From Singulisphaera sp. GP187 (GTDB lineage Bacteria > Planctomycetota > Phycisphaerae > Phycisphaerales > SM1A02): a stretch of 50,398 bases of DNA. Numbering within the stretch: the stretch's first letter is position 1; each line of letters starts with the position of its first letter. Positions 1 through 7,778 of this stretch are shown here, in pieces. The notes below the pieces were generated by a model. That model saw only the letters and a program-made list of their open reading frames with translations. It was not told the DNA's origin and searched no databases. Where the stretch lies: the NCBI GenBank assembly GCA_945868805.1, contig CAMBMO010000016.1, forward strand, positions 1-50,398, read 5' to 3'. The position numbers and the translations under genes were made by a program.

Positions 1-276
1 AGCAGTTTCACCCAGTCATTCGATTTCGTCGCATTCACTGGCACTTCGATCTCGCTCTTCGGGGGACGAATTTATACGGCGGTGCTCTTCTCCAACGCGC
101 TTGATCCTCAAAACCAGGCGTACTTCATCAAGGGTGGATCGGACTCCCCGCTTTCGTTGGTCGATGTAAATGGCAATCCCACGGGTAATGGCGGATCAAT
201 CATCCCTCCCGTTCCCGCACCGGGAGCGCTTGCCGTAATGCTCCTCGCAGGATTCGCGCGCAAGCGCAGACGGTAA
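1..276 (+). CDS. C-terminal part of a surface protein with PEP-CTERM-like sorting tail
   Basis: The reading frame is open from the first base of the window to a TAA at 274-276, so the gene starts outside the window and only its last 91 residues are seen. The end reads PVPAPGALAVMLLAGFARKRRR: a Pro-rich turn, a short hydrophobic segment and a basic cluster. That is the tripartite layout of PEP-CTERM-type sorting signals and their planctomycete variants, in which the tail is thought to be processed at the membrane by an exosortase-like system. The upstream part (DFVAFTGTSISLFGG) resembles a beta-sandwich edge, but I cannot name the domain. The role is inferred as an exported or cell-surface protein; substrate and function are unknown. 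Confidence 0.7.
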   Translation, partial: SSFTQSFDFVAFTGTSISLFGGRIYTAVLFSNALDPQNQAYFIKGGSDSPLSLVDVNGNPTGNGGSIIPPVPAPGALAVMLLAGFARKRRR

Positions 277-284
277 GGCTTCGC

Positions 285-460
285 ACTTCACGAACCACGC
301 CATCGCGCTCGGCGAGGTGACCCAGTTGCAGTAATGACCCGCACCGCATCGACAGGTGGTCATCTTTCCGACCTGTCGCGGACCCACCACAAGCGCCACC
401 TGCCGATGCGCCGCCAGATGCCCCAGGAGGATGGTGTCGTAGAGTCGTTTGAGCGATGCC
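285..460 (-). pseudogene. Relic of an AAA ATPase N-terminus (AAA_14/DUF4143-like)
   Basis: Read on the minus strand, about 58 residues are recognisable: LKRLYDTILLGHLAAHRQ, then VALVVGPRQVGK, then CNWVTSP. This order (an LL.HL..H.Q helix, a P-loop GPRQVGKTT, then an LNW strand) is typical of the N-terminus of AAA_14/DUF4143 ATPases. Here the P-loop reads GPRQVGKMTT, with one extra residue, and no start codon, ATPase core or C-terminal domain follows. The frame instead runs into the 3' end of the surface-protein gene on the other strand. I read it as a decayed fragment. The evidence is motif similarity only; a chance match of this length and order is unlikely but not excluded. Confidence 0.5.
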
Positions 461-630
461 GTGGTCTGACCATTACCGCATGTGTCGGAGAATAGTCAGG
501 ACCATTTTTCGATGTTCGCGAGAGTAGTCACGGCACTCGATCCCTCTTTCGCGCCTCGGAGGCATTGGACTAGCATTGCGCATGTCTCGTACGTCTCTCG
601 TCCCTCACACTTTTCCCGGAGAACCAAATC

Positions 631-966
631 ATGCAGAAGCAACTCAGTCGATTGCCGTTCCTCGCGGTCATCATCGCCACGCTGACCCTCACACTTTCCC
701 ACGTAGGCGGGGCGAACATCGCGCCTACAAAACCTGACGTCAAGAAAATATTCGGCAGGATTCAGTATGTGACGGTGTTCCCCGACTACAAGGTCGAAAT
801 TGTCTCTGCGTTCGAGGACCTTCGAGTGCAGGAGGTCACGGCGCTCGCCAATTCTGCCGGAAAGTGGCAGATCGTCACCGCACTTCCAGACTTCAAGATT
901 CAAAAGGTCACCGCATTCGCCGATTTCAAGATCCGCTTCGTCAATGCGTTGCCAGGAACTCCGTGA
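631..966 (+). CDS. Secreted 7(1) septoil knot (DUF6150-like) protein
   Basis: This is a 111-residue protein with an N-terminal signal peptide (MQKQLSRLPFLAVIIATLTLTL, cleavage probably near residues 27-29). The rest is built from short repeated strands of the form V.(V/A)FPD(Y/F)K: YVTVFPDYKVEIV, SAFEDLRVQEV, ALANSAGKWQIV, ALPDFKIQKV, AFADFKIRFV, NALPG. Such degenerate 10-11-residue strands mark the small bacterial family annotated as the 7(1) septoil knot domain (DUF6150), whose molecular role is not established. A GGAG ribosome-binding site lies 9 bases before the ATG. It stands alone between mobile-element relics, so it may be accessory. Secretion is well supported; function is unknown. 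Confidence 0.75.
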   Translation: MQKQLSRLPFLAVIIATLTLTLSHVGGANIAPTKPDVKKIFGRIQYVTVFPDYKVEIVSAFEDLRVQEVTALANSAGKWQIVTALPDFKIQKVTAFADFKIRFVNALPGTP

Positions 967-1081
967 GCCGATGATTCGGAGAGCCTTTCATGACTCTCAT
1001 GAGACCTGCGGCGTTTGAACCATCAGCGCAGTTGCGGTGTGTTCCGACCGCGTCTGTTACGGAGGCTCCGTCTGCCACGAG

Positions 1082-1177
1082 TTCGGGTTTGCCCCAGGTG
1101 CCGAAGTAATGGAACTTGCTGCCGACTCGGCAGTAGGCGAGGTTCTTTGATCGGTGCAAGCACAGGCGTAGCGACAC
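1082..1177 (-). pseudogene. Relic of a planctomycete-type integrase N-terminus
   Basis: The minus-strand frame beginning at the ATG at 1177 reads LCLHRSKNLAYCRVGSKF followed by HYFGTWGKPE. Many planctomycete tyrosine integrases open with the same pattern (LC.H...G.A.V...G...YLG..G.PE). After the GKPE motif the similarity stops and the frame continues for about 46 residues without an arm-binding or catalytic domain. It lies about 140 bases from tRNA-Ala, and tRNA genes are common integration sites. The call rests on a match of about 30 residues recalled from the family, so confidence is limited. Confidence 0.35.
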
Positions 1178-1197
1178 AGGGACTCCATATCCCTACC

Positions 1198-1238
1198 TTG
1201 GTACACACTTGGTACACACTTGGTACGGGTACACACTT
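1198..1238. repeat. Short tandem repeat (11-bp unit TTGGTACACAC)
   Basis: The unit TTGGTACACAC occurs at 1198-1208 and 1209-1219. A broken third copy (TTGGTAC, GG, GTACACACTT) runs to about 1238. It sits just 5' of the integrase relic on the minus strand. Its role is unknown; it could be a remnant of an element end or a slippage product. Confidence 0.6.
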
Positions 1239-1266
1239 TCGCCGTCTGGCTAGGTCCCCAAACCCA

Positions 1267-1307
1267 AACCCCATTGCTTCTCTTTTTGGTCGAGAAACAA
1301 TGGGGTT
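1267..1307 (-). terminator. Hairpin downstream of tRNA-Ala
   Basis: Bases 1267-1276 pair with 1298-1307 (10 bp). After a single mismatch, 1278-1282 pair with 1292-1296 (5 bp), leaving a loop of about 9 bases. It lies 10 bases beyond the 3' end of the minus-strand tRNA. The trailing sequence is TTTGGGTTTGG rather than a clean T tract, so it may act in 3' processing or as a weak terminator. Confidence 0.5.
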
Positions 1308-1316
1308 CTTATCCAA

Positions 1317-1389
1317 TGGACCTGATCGGGCTCGAACCGACGACCTCTTCCATGCCATGGAAGCGCTCTCCCAATTGAGCTACAGGCCC
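1317..1389 (-). tRNA. tRNA-Ala (anticodon GGC)
   Basis: The minus strand folds into a 73-nt cloverleaf. The acceptor stem is GGGCCTG/CAGGTCC, including the G3:U70 wobble that identifies alanine tRNAs. The D stem is GCTC/GAGC, the anticodon stem CTTCC/GGAAG with loop ATGGCAT (anticodon GGC), and the T arm GTCGG-TTCGAGC-CCGAT, with discriminator A. The CCA end is not encoded. It reads GCC and GCU alanine codons. It lies just upstream of the integrase and ATPase relics, consistent with use as an integration target. Confidence 0.95.
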
Positions 1390-1418
1390 CGCAAACTGAA
1401 TCGTATCAGATGTGCCCG

Positions 1419-1748
1419 TCACATCGCCGAATCAAGCGCGCCGGCGAGCACGCTCTTCGAAACGAGTCCGACAAACTTCTTGTGCATCGCGCCGTTCTTC
1501 ATCACGAGAATTGTTGGAATCGACTGAATGCCGAACTTCAGCGCCACTTCGCGGCTGTTGTCGACGTTGACTTTGCCGATCTTGGCCTTGCCTTGATAGT
1601 CGTTGGCCAATTCATCGATGGCTGGGCTAAGCGCGCGGCACGGTCCACACCATTCCGCCCAGAAATCTACGAGGACTGGAACCGTTGATTCCAGGACATC
1701 GGTTTGAAAGTTTCCATCAGTGAATTCAAGCGTGTTCTGACCAGCCAT
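1419..1748 (-). CDS. trxA: Thioredoxin
   Basis: This is a 109-residue protein, the usual thioredoxin length, carrying the WCGPC redox centre (VLVDFWAEWCGPCRALSP) and the cis-proline loop IQSIPT. It is a cytoplasmic disulfide reductase for enzymes such as ribonucleotide reductase and peroxiredoxins. The frame is open further upstream, but the start at 1748 (MAGQNTLEFTD) has a TTGGAG ribosome-binding site 7 bases away and matches the family's N-terminus. The gene follows folP on the same strand after a 47-base gap and lies in the same neighbourhood as a glutathione peroxidase, which thioredoxin may reduce (inference). Confidence 0.95.
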   Translation of the reverse strand: MAGQNTLEFTDGNFQTDVLESTVPVLVDFWAEWCGPCRALSPAIDELANDYQGKAKIGKVNVDNSREVALKFGIQSIPTILVMKNGAMHKKFVGLVSKSVLAGALDSAM

Positions 1749-1795
1749 CGGGTGACTCCAAAGAGTGTGCGTGTGAAATGAGAGGGCAAATACTA

Positions 1796-2716
1796 TCAGC
1801 GTGGGATCGTGCAAGTGCGCGAGTTTGCCTCGCAATTTTCACCTTGTTTTTCGCCCCGAATCGAACATCCAACCCGGAATGCGTCAGCATGTGCCCGCAC
1901 GTCATGCGCCCGCACAACGGCGACACCCGCTCGCGCCATCTCTATCGCCACAGCCACGCTTGCGGCGACGCGCGACGAAGGCACGGACTCCCCCGTGGCA
2001 ATCCCGAGAAACGATTTGCGACTCGCTGAGACAACGACGGAGTATCCGAGCGCCACGACTTCGTTCATACGCGCAATGAGCGCGAAGTTTTGCTCGACAC
2101 TCTTTCCAAATCCAAGCCCGGGGTCGAGCGCGATCGAATCACGTGCGATGCCTGCGCGCTCGGCCGCTTGTGCACGGTCGCTCAGCCACTCGCAGACATC
2201 TGTGACAACGTCGGAATACTCGGGCGCTCGTGCATATCGATCGCTGTATGAATCTGCACTCGGCGCACAAAGCCTGTGCATCAATACATAACCACACTTT
2301 CGCCGAGCAACCAGTGGCCACATCGCATCATCGTCTTGCCCGGCACTGACATCATTGATGATCGTGGCACCCGCATCGAGAGCGGCTTCAGCAACACCTG
2401 CTCTGGTCGTGTCGATCGAGATTGTGCACTGCGTCGCCAATCGTTCGATCACTGGTCGAGTGCGTGCGATCTGCAATTCGACCGCCACAGGCGTCGCCCC
2501 TGGCCTCGTGCTCTCGCCGCCAATATCCAGAATGCCCGCTCCATCTTCGCGACAGCTTCGCGCGAACGCACACGCGGATTCGACATCAGCGTGCTGACCT
2601 CCATCCGAAAATGAATCGGGCGTCACATTCACGATCGCCATAATCGTGGGCATGCTGGACTTGCTCGTCATGCGTGTCTTGCTGGTCAACCCGCGCCACG
2701 ACCACTGCTCGCTCAT
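1796..2716 (-). CDS. folP: Dihydropteroate synthase
   Basis: This 306-residue enzyme condenses para-aminobenzoate with hydroxymethyl-dihydropterin pyrophosphate in folate synthesis and is the sulfonamide target. All family signatures are present in order: IMAIVNVTPDSFSDGG near residue 25, ILDIGGESTRPGA near 62, IDTTRAGVAEAALDAGA, INDVSAG, DPGLGFGKS near 195 and SASRKSFLG near 225. The start ATG overlaps the TGA of the upstream gene as ATGA, suggesting translational coupling. The N-terminus before MAIVNV carries about 20 extra residues, so a start at Met16 or Met22 is possible. The C-terminal 30 residues are low in complexity and not conserved. Confidence 0.95.
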   Translation of the reverse strand: MSEQWSWRGLTSKTRMTSKSSMPTIMAIVNVTPDSFSDGGQHADVESACAFARSCREDGAGILDIGGESTRPGATPVAVELQIARTRPVIERLATQCTISIDTTRAGVAEAALDAGATIINDVSAGQDDDAMWPLVARRKCGYVLMHRLCAPSADSYSDRYARAPEYSDVVTDVCEWLSDRAQAAERAGIARDSIALDPGLGFGKSVEQNFALIARMNEVVALGYSVVVSASRKSFLGIATGESVPSSRVAASVAVAIEMARAGVAVVRAHDVRAHADAFRVGCSIRGEKQGENCEANSRTCTIPR

Positions 2717-4515
2717 TCGTTCGGTGCTTCCATAGGCGTGTCCTTCATCGACTCTGGAGGCGGTTCACTCGGCGGTCGCTCACCACCGCGCCTTCCTCCC
2801 ATCGCGCCACTCATGACTTGGTCATAGACCGCCGCGAGCGTCGCCGTCGGAATCATCGCTGAAGCTTCAGTCGCAGTTGGATTGACTCGAAACGCAAACG
2901 CCACTGGCGGACTTCGCGTCGGGATCGTCGGCAACTGCATCTGGCCTCCGCCAAAGGTCGATGCGAGTTGACGCACGACCTTCAAGATCTGCCCGACCGA
3001 TATAAACGCCTCGCACTGCGCACCTGGAACGAGCCACGGCCGCATCGCGACGATCACACTGTCATCCTTGAGCGATTCCCCACCCGCCGCCGCCGTAAGT
3101 GCACGATCAAGAACATCTGGTCGCTGACTAAAAGTAATGACAACCGCGCTAGGCAGGACCTGGACAAATCCATGCATGCCGCGACTTCCAAAGATCGCTT
3201 GGCGCATCATCTGGCGCATCGTCACGCCACTGAGATCAACTCCCTGCGCCTCGCTCGGGCCAAGCGGAAATTCCTTCAGTTCAAATGCATCGACGACTGT
3301 TCCGTTTTTCAGTACGCGCCCATCCTCCCATGCTGGTTCTCGCCGCACACCTTCCGCGTTCCCGGTCTGCGCCATCAGCGATGACTTGAAGAGATCGCGG
3401 ATCGCCTGTGGTTGACTTGTCTCGATCAGACACGCGCAGTCGTTCAAGAATCCCCCTGCGATCAATCCCAACTTTGATGGATAGCACGCGAATCGAATGC
3501 TCCGCACTCCCTCCTTCGCCTGCGAGAGCCACGCAGGAACCAAGTCGGAAACACCCAACGCACTCGTCAACGCATCCAGCTTGCTCGCGCCTCCGAGTGC
3601 TTGTGCATCGAGCGCGACTGCGCAGTAAAACGGTGCCTTCGGAAGCCCCGCAAGTGTCATCGCACCCTCGCCCGCGACGGGCTTAGCGTCGAGCGCGAGT
3701 TGACCGAGTTGACTTCCCGAGGAATATGTTCCGTACGCACGCAGCGAGAGCCCCAGCGCATCGGCATCCACGACCAAGAGTCCGTCCGCCATGCCCGCAA
3801 AGAGCTCGCGAAATCGATCGGTGCTCCCCGCGACACCAGCGAGAATCCCACCGAGCGCCTCTCCTTCAGCATTCGGGCGTCCAGGAGTCGCGGATTGCGA
3901 TTCTTTCAGCGCATCTGCTCCAGCCCACGCAATCAGATCGCCACCGCGTGCGAGTGTCATCCCACGATCGCCGACTCTCTTTGCGAAGTCCGCGCCGATT
4001 CCGCCGGATGGGTCGTATTCATCGATCGCAGATTTCGAAATTGAAACCAACACATGCTTCGCGAGGGCACGTGCGTGTACCTTTTCTCCGCGGAATTCGC
4101 CGATTCCTTCGGAATTCGGCGCGATATTTGCTGTCACGAATGCAGCGGGGTCTTCGCTCGGCACAAGCAGCACCCACGCGCGCGCCACCGGCTGTCCATC
4201 GGAACCTACAACGGAAACACCACCCACCGTCCACGCCGCCATCGATCCGCGCTCGTCAAATCCCTCTTTGATGCCGAGCATGCCGCGAAGTTGATCGACT
4301 GGCCTGCCGGCAATCGCCGTTTCTTTGCGATCCATCCCCGCGATGCAAGCGTCGACATCTCTCGACAACTTCGCGAGGCTTGGGATCGCGATCATGCTCG
4401 CTGAATCTTTCGGGACAAGCGTCAAAACATCGTCAAGCGCATCTGCGCATGCGACGCTGGCGACGCACATGACGAGCCCCACTTGAATCGCGCTTCCCAT
4501 CAGTTGAGCTCTCAT
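2713..4515 (-). CDS. Secreted protein of unknown function (600 aa)
   Basis: I do not recognise a family with confidence. Starting at 4515 gives an ATGA overlap with the end of the peroxidase gene and a clear signal peptide (MRAQLMGSAIQVGLVMCVAS, cleavage near ACA-DA), so I prefer it to the ATG 27 bases upstream. The mature protein opens with ALDDVLTLVPKDSASMIAIPSL. It alternates hydrophobic strands with stretches such as GDLIAWAGADAL and MTLAGLPKAPFYCAVALD, ending in a Pro/Glu-rich tail (GERPPSEPPPES). The opening 'V.LVP.D...M..IPSL..L' resembles planctomycete DUF3352-like proteins, a weak comparison. It is probably periplasmic and co-translated with gpx and folP, though functional linkage is not implied. 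Confidence 0.75.
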   Translation of the reverse strand: MRAQLMGSAIQVGLVMCVASVACADALDDVLTLVPKDSASMIAIPSLAKLSRDVDACIAGMDRKETAIAGRPVDQLRGMLGIKEGFDERGSMAAWTVGGVSVVGSDGQPVARAWVLLVPSEDPAAFVTANIAPNSEGIGEFRGEKVHARALAKHVLVSISKSAIDEYDPSGGIGADFAKRVGDRGMTLARGGDLIAWAGADALKESQSATPGRPNAEGEALGGILAGVAGSTDRFRELFAGMADGLLVVDADALGLSLRAYGTYSSGSQLGQLALDAKPVAGEGAMTLAGLPKAPFYCAVALDAQALGGASKLDALTSALGVSDLVPAWLSQAKEGVRSIRFACYPSKLGLIAGGFLNDCACLIETSQPQAIRDLFKSSLMAQTGNAEGVRREPAWEDGRVLKNGTVVDAFELKEFPLGPSEAQGVDLSGVTMRQMMRQAIFGSRGMHGFVQVLPSAVVITFSQRPDVLDRALTAAAGGESLKDDSVIVAMRPWLVPGAQCEAFISVGQILKVVRQLASTFGGGQMQLPTIPTRSPPVAFAFRVNPTATEASAMIPTATLAAVYDQVMSGAMGGRRGGERPPSEPPPESMKDTPMEAPNE

Positions 4516-5138
4516 GGCTTTGCCAGTGCCGCTTCGATGCACTTCAGAAGTTCAGGGCTGTCTGGCTTGACGGCACTCGCGAAGAATTCGATGGGATGAC
4601 CATCCTTCCCGATCACGTACTTTGAAAAATTCCACGCAGGCAACTTGCCAGTGCGCGCCGCGAGATATTCGAAGAGCACCGACTGCCCTTCGCCCGCTTT
4701 CGTCTGCGATTTTTCCAGCATCGGAAACGTCACCCCATAGTTCTTGTCGCAGAACGACTGGATCTCTTTGGGTGTTCCAGGTTCCTGCGCGCCGAAGTCA
4801 TTGCTCGGAACGCCGATGACCACGACACCTTTGCCTTTCATGTCGTCGTACAACTTCTGCAAACCCGCATACTGCGGTGTGTATCCGCACTTGCTTGCGA
4901 CATTCACGACCACAAGCACCTTGCCCTTAAACTGAGCGAAATCGACGGGCTTACCGTCGAGACCTTTGATTTGCACATCGGCTGCGATTTCGTACATCGA
5001 TTTCCCTTTCCATTTCTGCGACTGTTCTGGCGTCGCCGTCTCGACTTGCTGAGTCGGTTGCGCTCCGACCTGCGCGACCACCAACGCCGTGACAACGGCA
5101 GTCGCAATCGAGACCGTGATCAGGAGCGACCAGATCAT
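4512..5138 (-). CDS. Glutathione peroxidase family protein, exported
   Basis: This is a 208-residue thiol peroxidase. The three family signatures are visible: ASKCGYTPQY with peroxidatic Cys in place of selenocysteine, GVPSNDFGAQEPGT with the resolving-loop region, and WNFSKYVIGKDG with the catalytic Trp-Asn. Bacterial members usually use thioredoxin as reductant. The first 26 residues (MIWSLLITVSIATAVVTALVVAQVGA, 20 of them strongly hydrophobic) form a signal peptide or anchor, so the enzyme probably works in the periplasm or at the membrane, unlike the usual cytosolic form. The start overlaps the glmS stop as ATGA, and the end overlaps the next gene the same way. Confidence 0.9.
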   Translation of the reverse strand: MIWSLLITVSIATAVVTALVVAQVGAQPTQQVETATPEQSQKWKGKSMYEIAADVQIKGLDGKPVDFAQFKGKVLVVVNVASKCGYTPQYAGLQKLYDDMKGKGVVVIGVPSNDFGAQEPGTPKEIQSFCDKNYGVTFPMLEKSQTKAGEGQSVLFEYLAARTGKLPAWNFSKYVIGKDGHPIEFFASAVKPDSPELLKCIEAALAKP

Positions 5139-6970
5139 TCGACCGTCACGCTCTTAGCCAAGTTTCTCGGCTTGTCGACATCTTTCCCTCGCAAGACAGC
5201 TGCGTGGTAGGCGAGCAATTGCAACGGAATCACCGACACCAGTGGTTGCAATTGCTCGATGACATCAGGCACATAGAAAACTTCTTCGGAAACTGTGCGA
5301 ATGTGATCGTCGCCTTCCGTCGCGACGGCGATGACATGACCGCCACGACTGCGCACCTCAGAGATATTTGCGAGGACCTTTTCGTACTGCGAGTTGCGCG
5401 TCGCCACAAAGACGACTGGCATTCCTTTGTCGATGAGCGCGATCGGTCCGTGCTTCATCTCTGCGGCTGGCATTCCTTCGGCGTGGATGTACGAGATTTC
5501 CTTTAACTTGAGCGCACCTTCGAGCGCGACTGGATAGTTGACACCGCGACCGAGGAAGAGCCAGTTCTCGCGCTCGACATACTTCGCCGTCGCCTTACAG
5601 ATCGCGTCGCTCGTTTCGAGCACGCGCTGGATCTTGTCTGGGATGCCGGACATCTCCTTGATGAACGAAGTGACATAGTCCTGACTGAGGTACCGCCGTC
5701 GACCGATATACAGCGACAGCATCGAGAGCGCGAGGATCTGCCCTGTAAACGCCTTCGTGCTCGCGACGCCGATCTCAGGTCCGACCCGCAAGTACACACC
5801 CGCATCAGATTCGCGCGCAATCGTCGAGCCGACCACGTTGACAACTCCGAGCGCAAGCGCGCCTCGCTGCTTCGCCTCTTGCAGTGCAGCAAGCGTGTCA
5901 GCGGTCTCGCCCGATTGACTGACCGCGATAACACATGTCCCGAAATCGACGATCGGATTTCGATACCGAAACTCGCTGGCGAAGTCATGCTCGGACGCAA
6001 TCTTCGCAAGATCCTCCATCAGATATCTGCCGACCATGCTCGCGTGTAGCGCGGTCCCCTGCCCGACCATCACGATTCGCTTGGCGTTGGCGAGAGTACG
6101 GGCGTGCTCGGCAATACCACCCAGCACGATCGACCCAGTGCGCGCATCGATACGACCCTGCATCGTCATTCGCAATGACCGTGGCTGCTCGAAGATCTCC
6201 TTCAGCATGTAGTGGTCGTACGGACCGAGGTCGATTTCTGCCAATTCGAATTCCAACTCCCGAACCTCGGTCGTGATCGGAACGTCGTCGATCGTCGCGG
6301 TACGAAACGCGTCGCGCGTCAGTTTGGCGACCGTGAAGTCTGGAAGCGTGAACGCCTGGGTGGTGTGAGCGACGATCGCACTCGAATCGCTTGCGACGAT
6401 GTACTCGCCGTTGCCGACGCCGACCATCAGCGGCGATCCCTTTCGGGCGACAACGAGCGTGTCCGGCTCCTCGACACAGAGCACCGCGATTGCATACGCC
6501 CCGGTGACCTCGCGGAGTGCGGCCTGGACTGCTTTCTCTAGGTCGCCGTGGTAGAGCTCGCCGATGAGGTGGGAAAGCACTTCAGTGTCGGTCTCGCTAT
6601 GGAACTTATGTCCCTTTTCCTCCAAATACTTCTTTAAAACGGAGTAATTCTCGATGATCCCGTTGTGGATCACCGCGATCCCATGCCCTGACTCAAGATC
6701 ATCTTGGTGAGGATGCGCGTTTGCCTCGGTCACTCCACCGTGAGTCGCCCAACGAGTGTGCGCGATGCCGATCGTGCCAGCCAAGCCTTCGACAGTCCGG
6801 ATCTTCTCTTCAAGAACGCGCACTCGACCGACTGCCCTACAGATCTTGAGACCGTCGTTGAGCAATCCGATTCCTGCCGAGTCGTAACCGCGGTACTCCA
6901 GACGCTTCAATCCCTCCAACAGGATTGGCATGGCTTGTTTGCGACCGATGTAAGCGACGATTCCACACAT
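5135..6970 (-). CDS. glmS: Glutamine-fructose-6-phosphate aminotransferase (isomerizing)
   Basis: This 611-residue enzyme makes glucosamine-6-phosphate for peptidoglycan and lipopolysaccharide. The N-terminal glutaminase begins MCGIVAYIG with nucleophile Cys2 and has HTRWATHG and HNGIIENY. Two SIS domains follow, with SQSGETADT, GPEIGVASTKAFTGQ, and the C-terminal DKPRNLAKSVTVE carrying the catalytic lysine. The frame is open 81 bases further upstream, but the start at 6970 is fixed by Cys2 and by AAGGAG 9 bases before it. It is the first gene of the minus-strand cluster glmS-gpx-unknown-folP. I saw no glmS ribozyme in the roughly 125 bases upstream, where the next gene diverges. Confidence 0.97.
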   Translation of the reverse strand: MCGIVAYIGRKQAMPILLEGLKRLEYRGYDSAGIGLLNDGLKICRAVGRVRVLEEKIRTVEGLAGTIGIAHTRWATHGGVTEANAHPHQDDLESGHGIAVIHNGIIENYSVLKKYLEEKGHKFHSETDTEVLSHLIGELYHGDLEKAVQAALREVTGAYAIAVLCVEEPDTLVVARKGSPLMVGVGNGEYIVASDSSAIVAHTTQAFTLPDFTVAKLTRDAFRTATIDDVPITTEVRELEFELAEIDLGPYDHYMLKEIFEQPRSLRMTMQGRIDARTGSIVLGGIAEHARTLANAKRIVMVGQGTALHASMVGRYLMEDLAKIASEHDFASEFRYRNPIVDFGTCVIAVSQSGETADTLAALQEAKQRGALALGVVNVVGSTIARESDAGVYLRVGPEIGVASTKAFTGQILALSMLSLYIGRRRYLSQDYVTSFIKEMSGIPDKIQRVLETSDAICKATAKYVERENWLFLGRGVNYPVALEGALKLKEISYIHAEGMPAAEMKHGPIALIDKGMPVVFVATRNSQYEKVLANISEVRSRGGHVIAVATEGDDHIRTVSEEVFYVPDVIEQLQPLVSVIPLQLLAYHAAVLRGKDVDKPRNLAKSVTVE

Positions 6971-7095
6971 TGATGACGACTCCTTAAGAGGACGAGGACT
7001 CACGGAAACCGAACCGTAAGGTATCTTACGCACGCAATAGGCGACACGCATCGTGCGGTCGCTCGGCAGGACGCCTTTCTCGAGGAATCGGACGC

Positions 7096-7746
7096 ATGGA
7101 TGCGTCGCACAACCCTCTCGACATCTCCCATCGCAAAAATGCGATCCGAAATGAAATGCGGACGCGCCTCAGCTCACTTGAGGTGGCGCAGCGGATCGAG
7201 TGGTCGACTGCCGCGTGCGCTCGGCTGATTCGATCTGATGCGTTTGCCAACGCCAGTCGCATCATGCTTTACATGCCAATGCGGAGCGAAGTCGACGTGA
7301 TTTCCGTTGCGCTCGAGGCTTTTCGACTTGGGAAGTCTGTCTGCGTCCCTCGAGTCGAAACCGGTCGCAAGTCGATGCATGCTGTCGAAATGACGACATT
7401 CGATGATGAGTCGCTGGATTCCGATGCGCTGGGAGTTCGCACGCCGAAGACCGGGCAGGTCTTTCCCCATGACGCGATCGACATGATCGTCGTCCCTGGC
7501 GTGGCGTTCGACATACGCGGATTTCGACTCGGGCGAGGCGGAGGGTATTACGACCGATACCTCGATCGCGTGCCCCACCGGATCGCCACCATCGGCGTTT
7601 GTTTCGACTTTCAATTCGTCGACCAGATCCCCATCGAACCAACTGACATCGCCGTTCAAGCGGTCGTGAGCGATCGTCGCGCCGTCCAGCGCGATCCTCT
7701 TCGGGCACTGCTCGCGGCCCAGGATCGAATCATCCCACAGCCATAA
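7096..7746 (+). CDS. 5-formyltetrahydrofolate cyclo-ligase
   Basis: This 216-residue protein of the methenyl-THF synthetase family (YgfA/Fau type) converts 5-formyl-THF to 5,10-methenyl-THF using ATP. Diagnostic features are RKNAIRNEMRTRLSSL at the N-terminus, IMLYMPMRSEVDV, PKTGQ, MIVVPGVAFD and the glycine-rich signature GFRLGRGGGYYDRYL near residue 150, which binds ATP and substrate. It is divergent from glmS with about 125 bases between the starts. With folP nearby it adds to the window's folate genes. The C-terminal 20 residues are not conserved. Confidence 0.93.
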   Translation: MDASHNPLDISHRKNAIRNEMRTRLSSLEVAQRIEWSTAACARLIRSDAFANASRIMLYMPMRSEVDVISVALEAFRLGKSVCVPRVETGRKSMHAVEMTTFDDESLDSDALGVRTPKTGQVFPHDAIDMIVVPGVAFDIRGFRLGRGGGYYDRYLDRVPHRIATIGVCFDFQFVDQIPIEPTDIAVQAVVSDRRAVQRDPLRALLAAQDRIIPQP

Positions 7747-7778
7747 CCAGACACTCCAATACTCCAGGAACCAATCAC

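Noticed and set aside
6971-7095. glmS ribozyme or riboswitch before glmS
   Set aside because: No double-pseudoknot core was recognisable and there is little space between the divergent starts.
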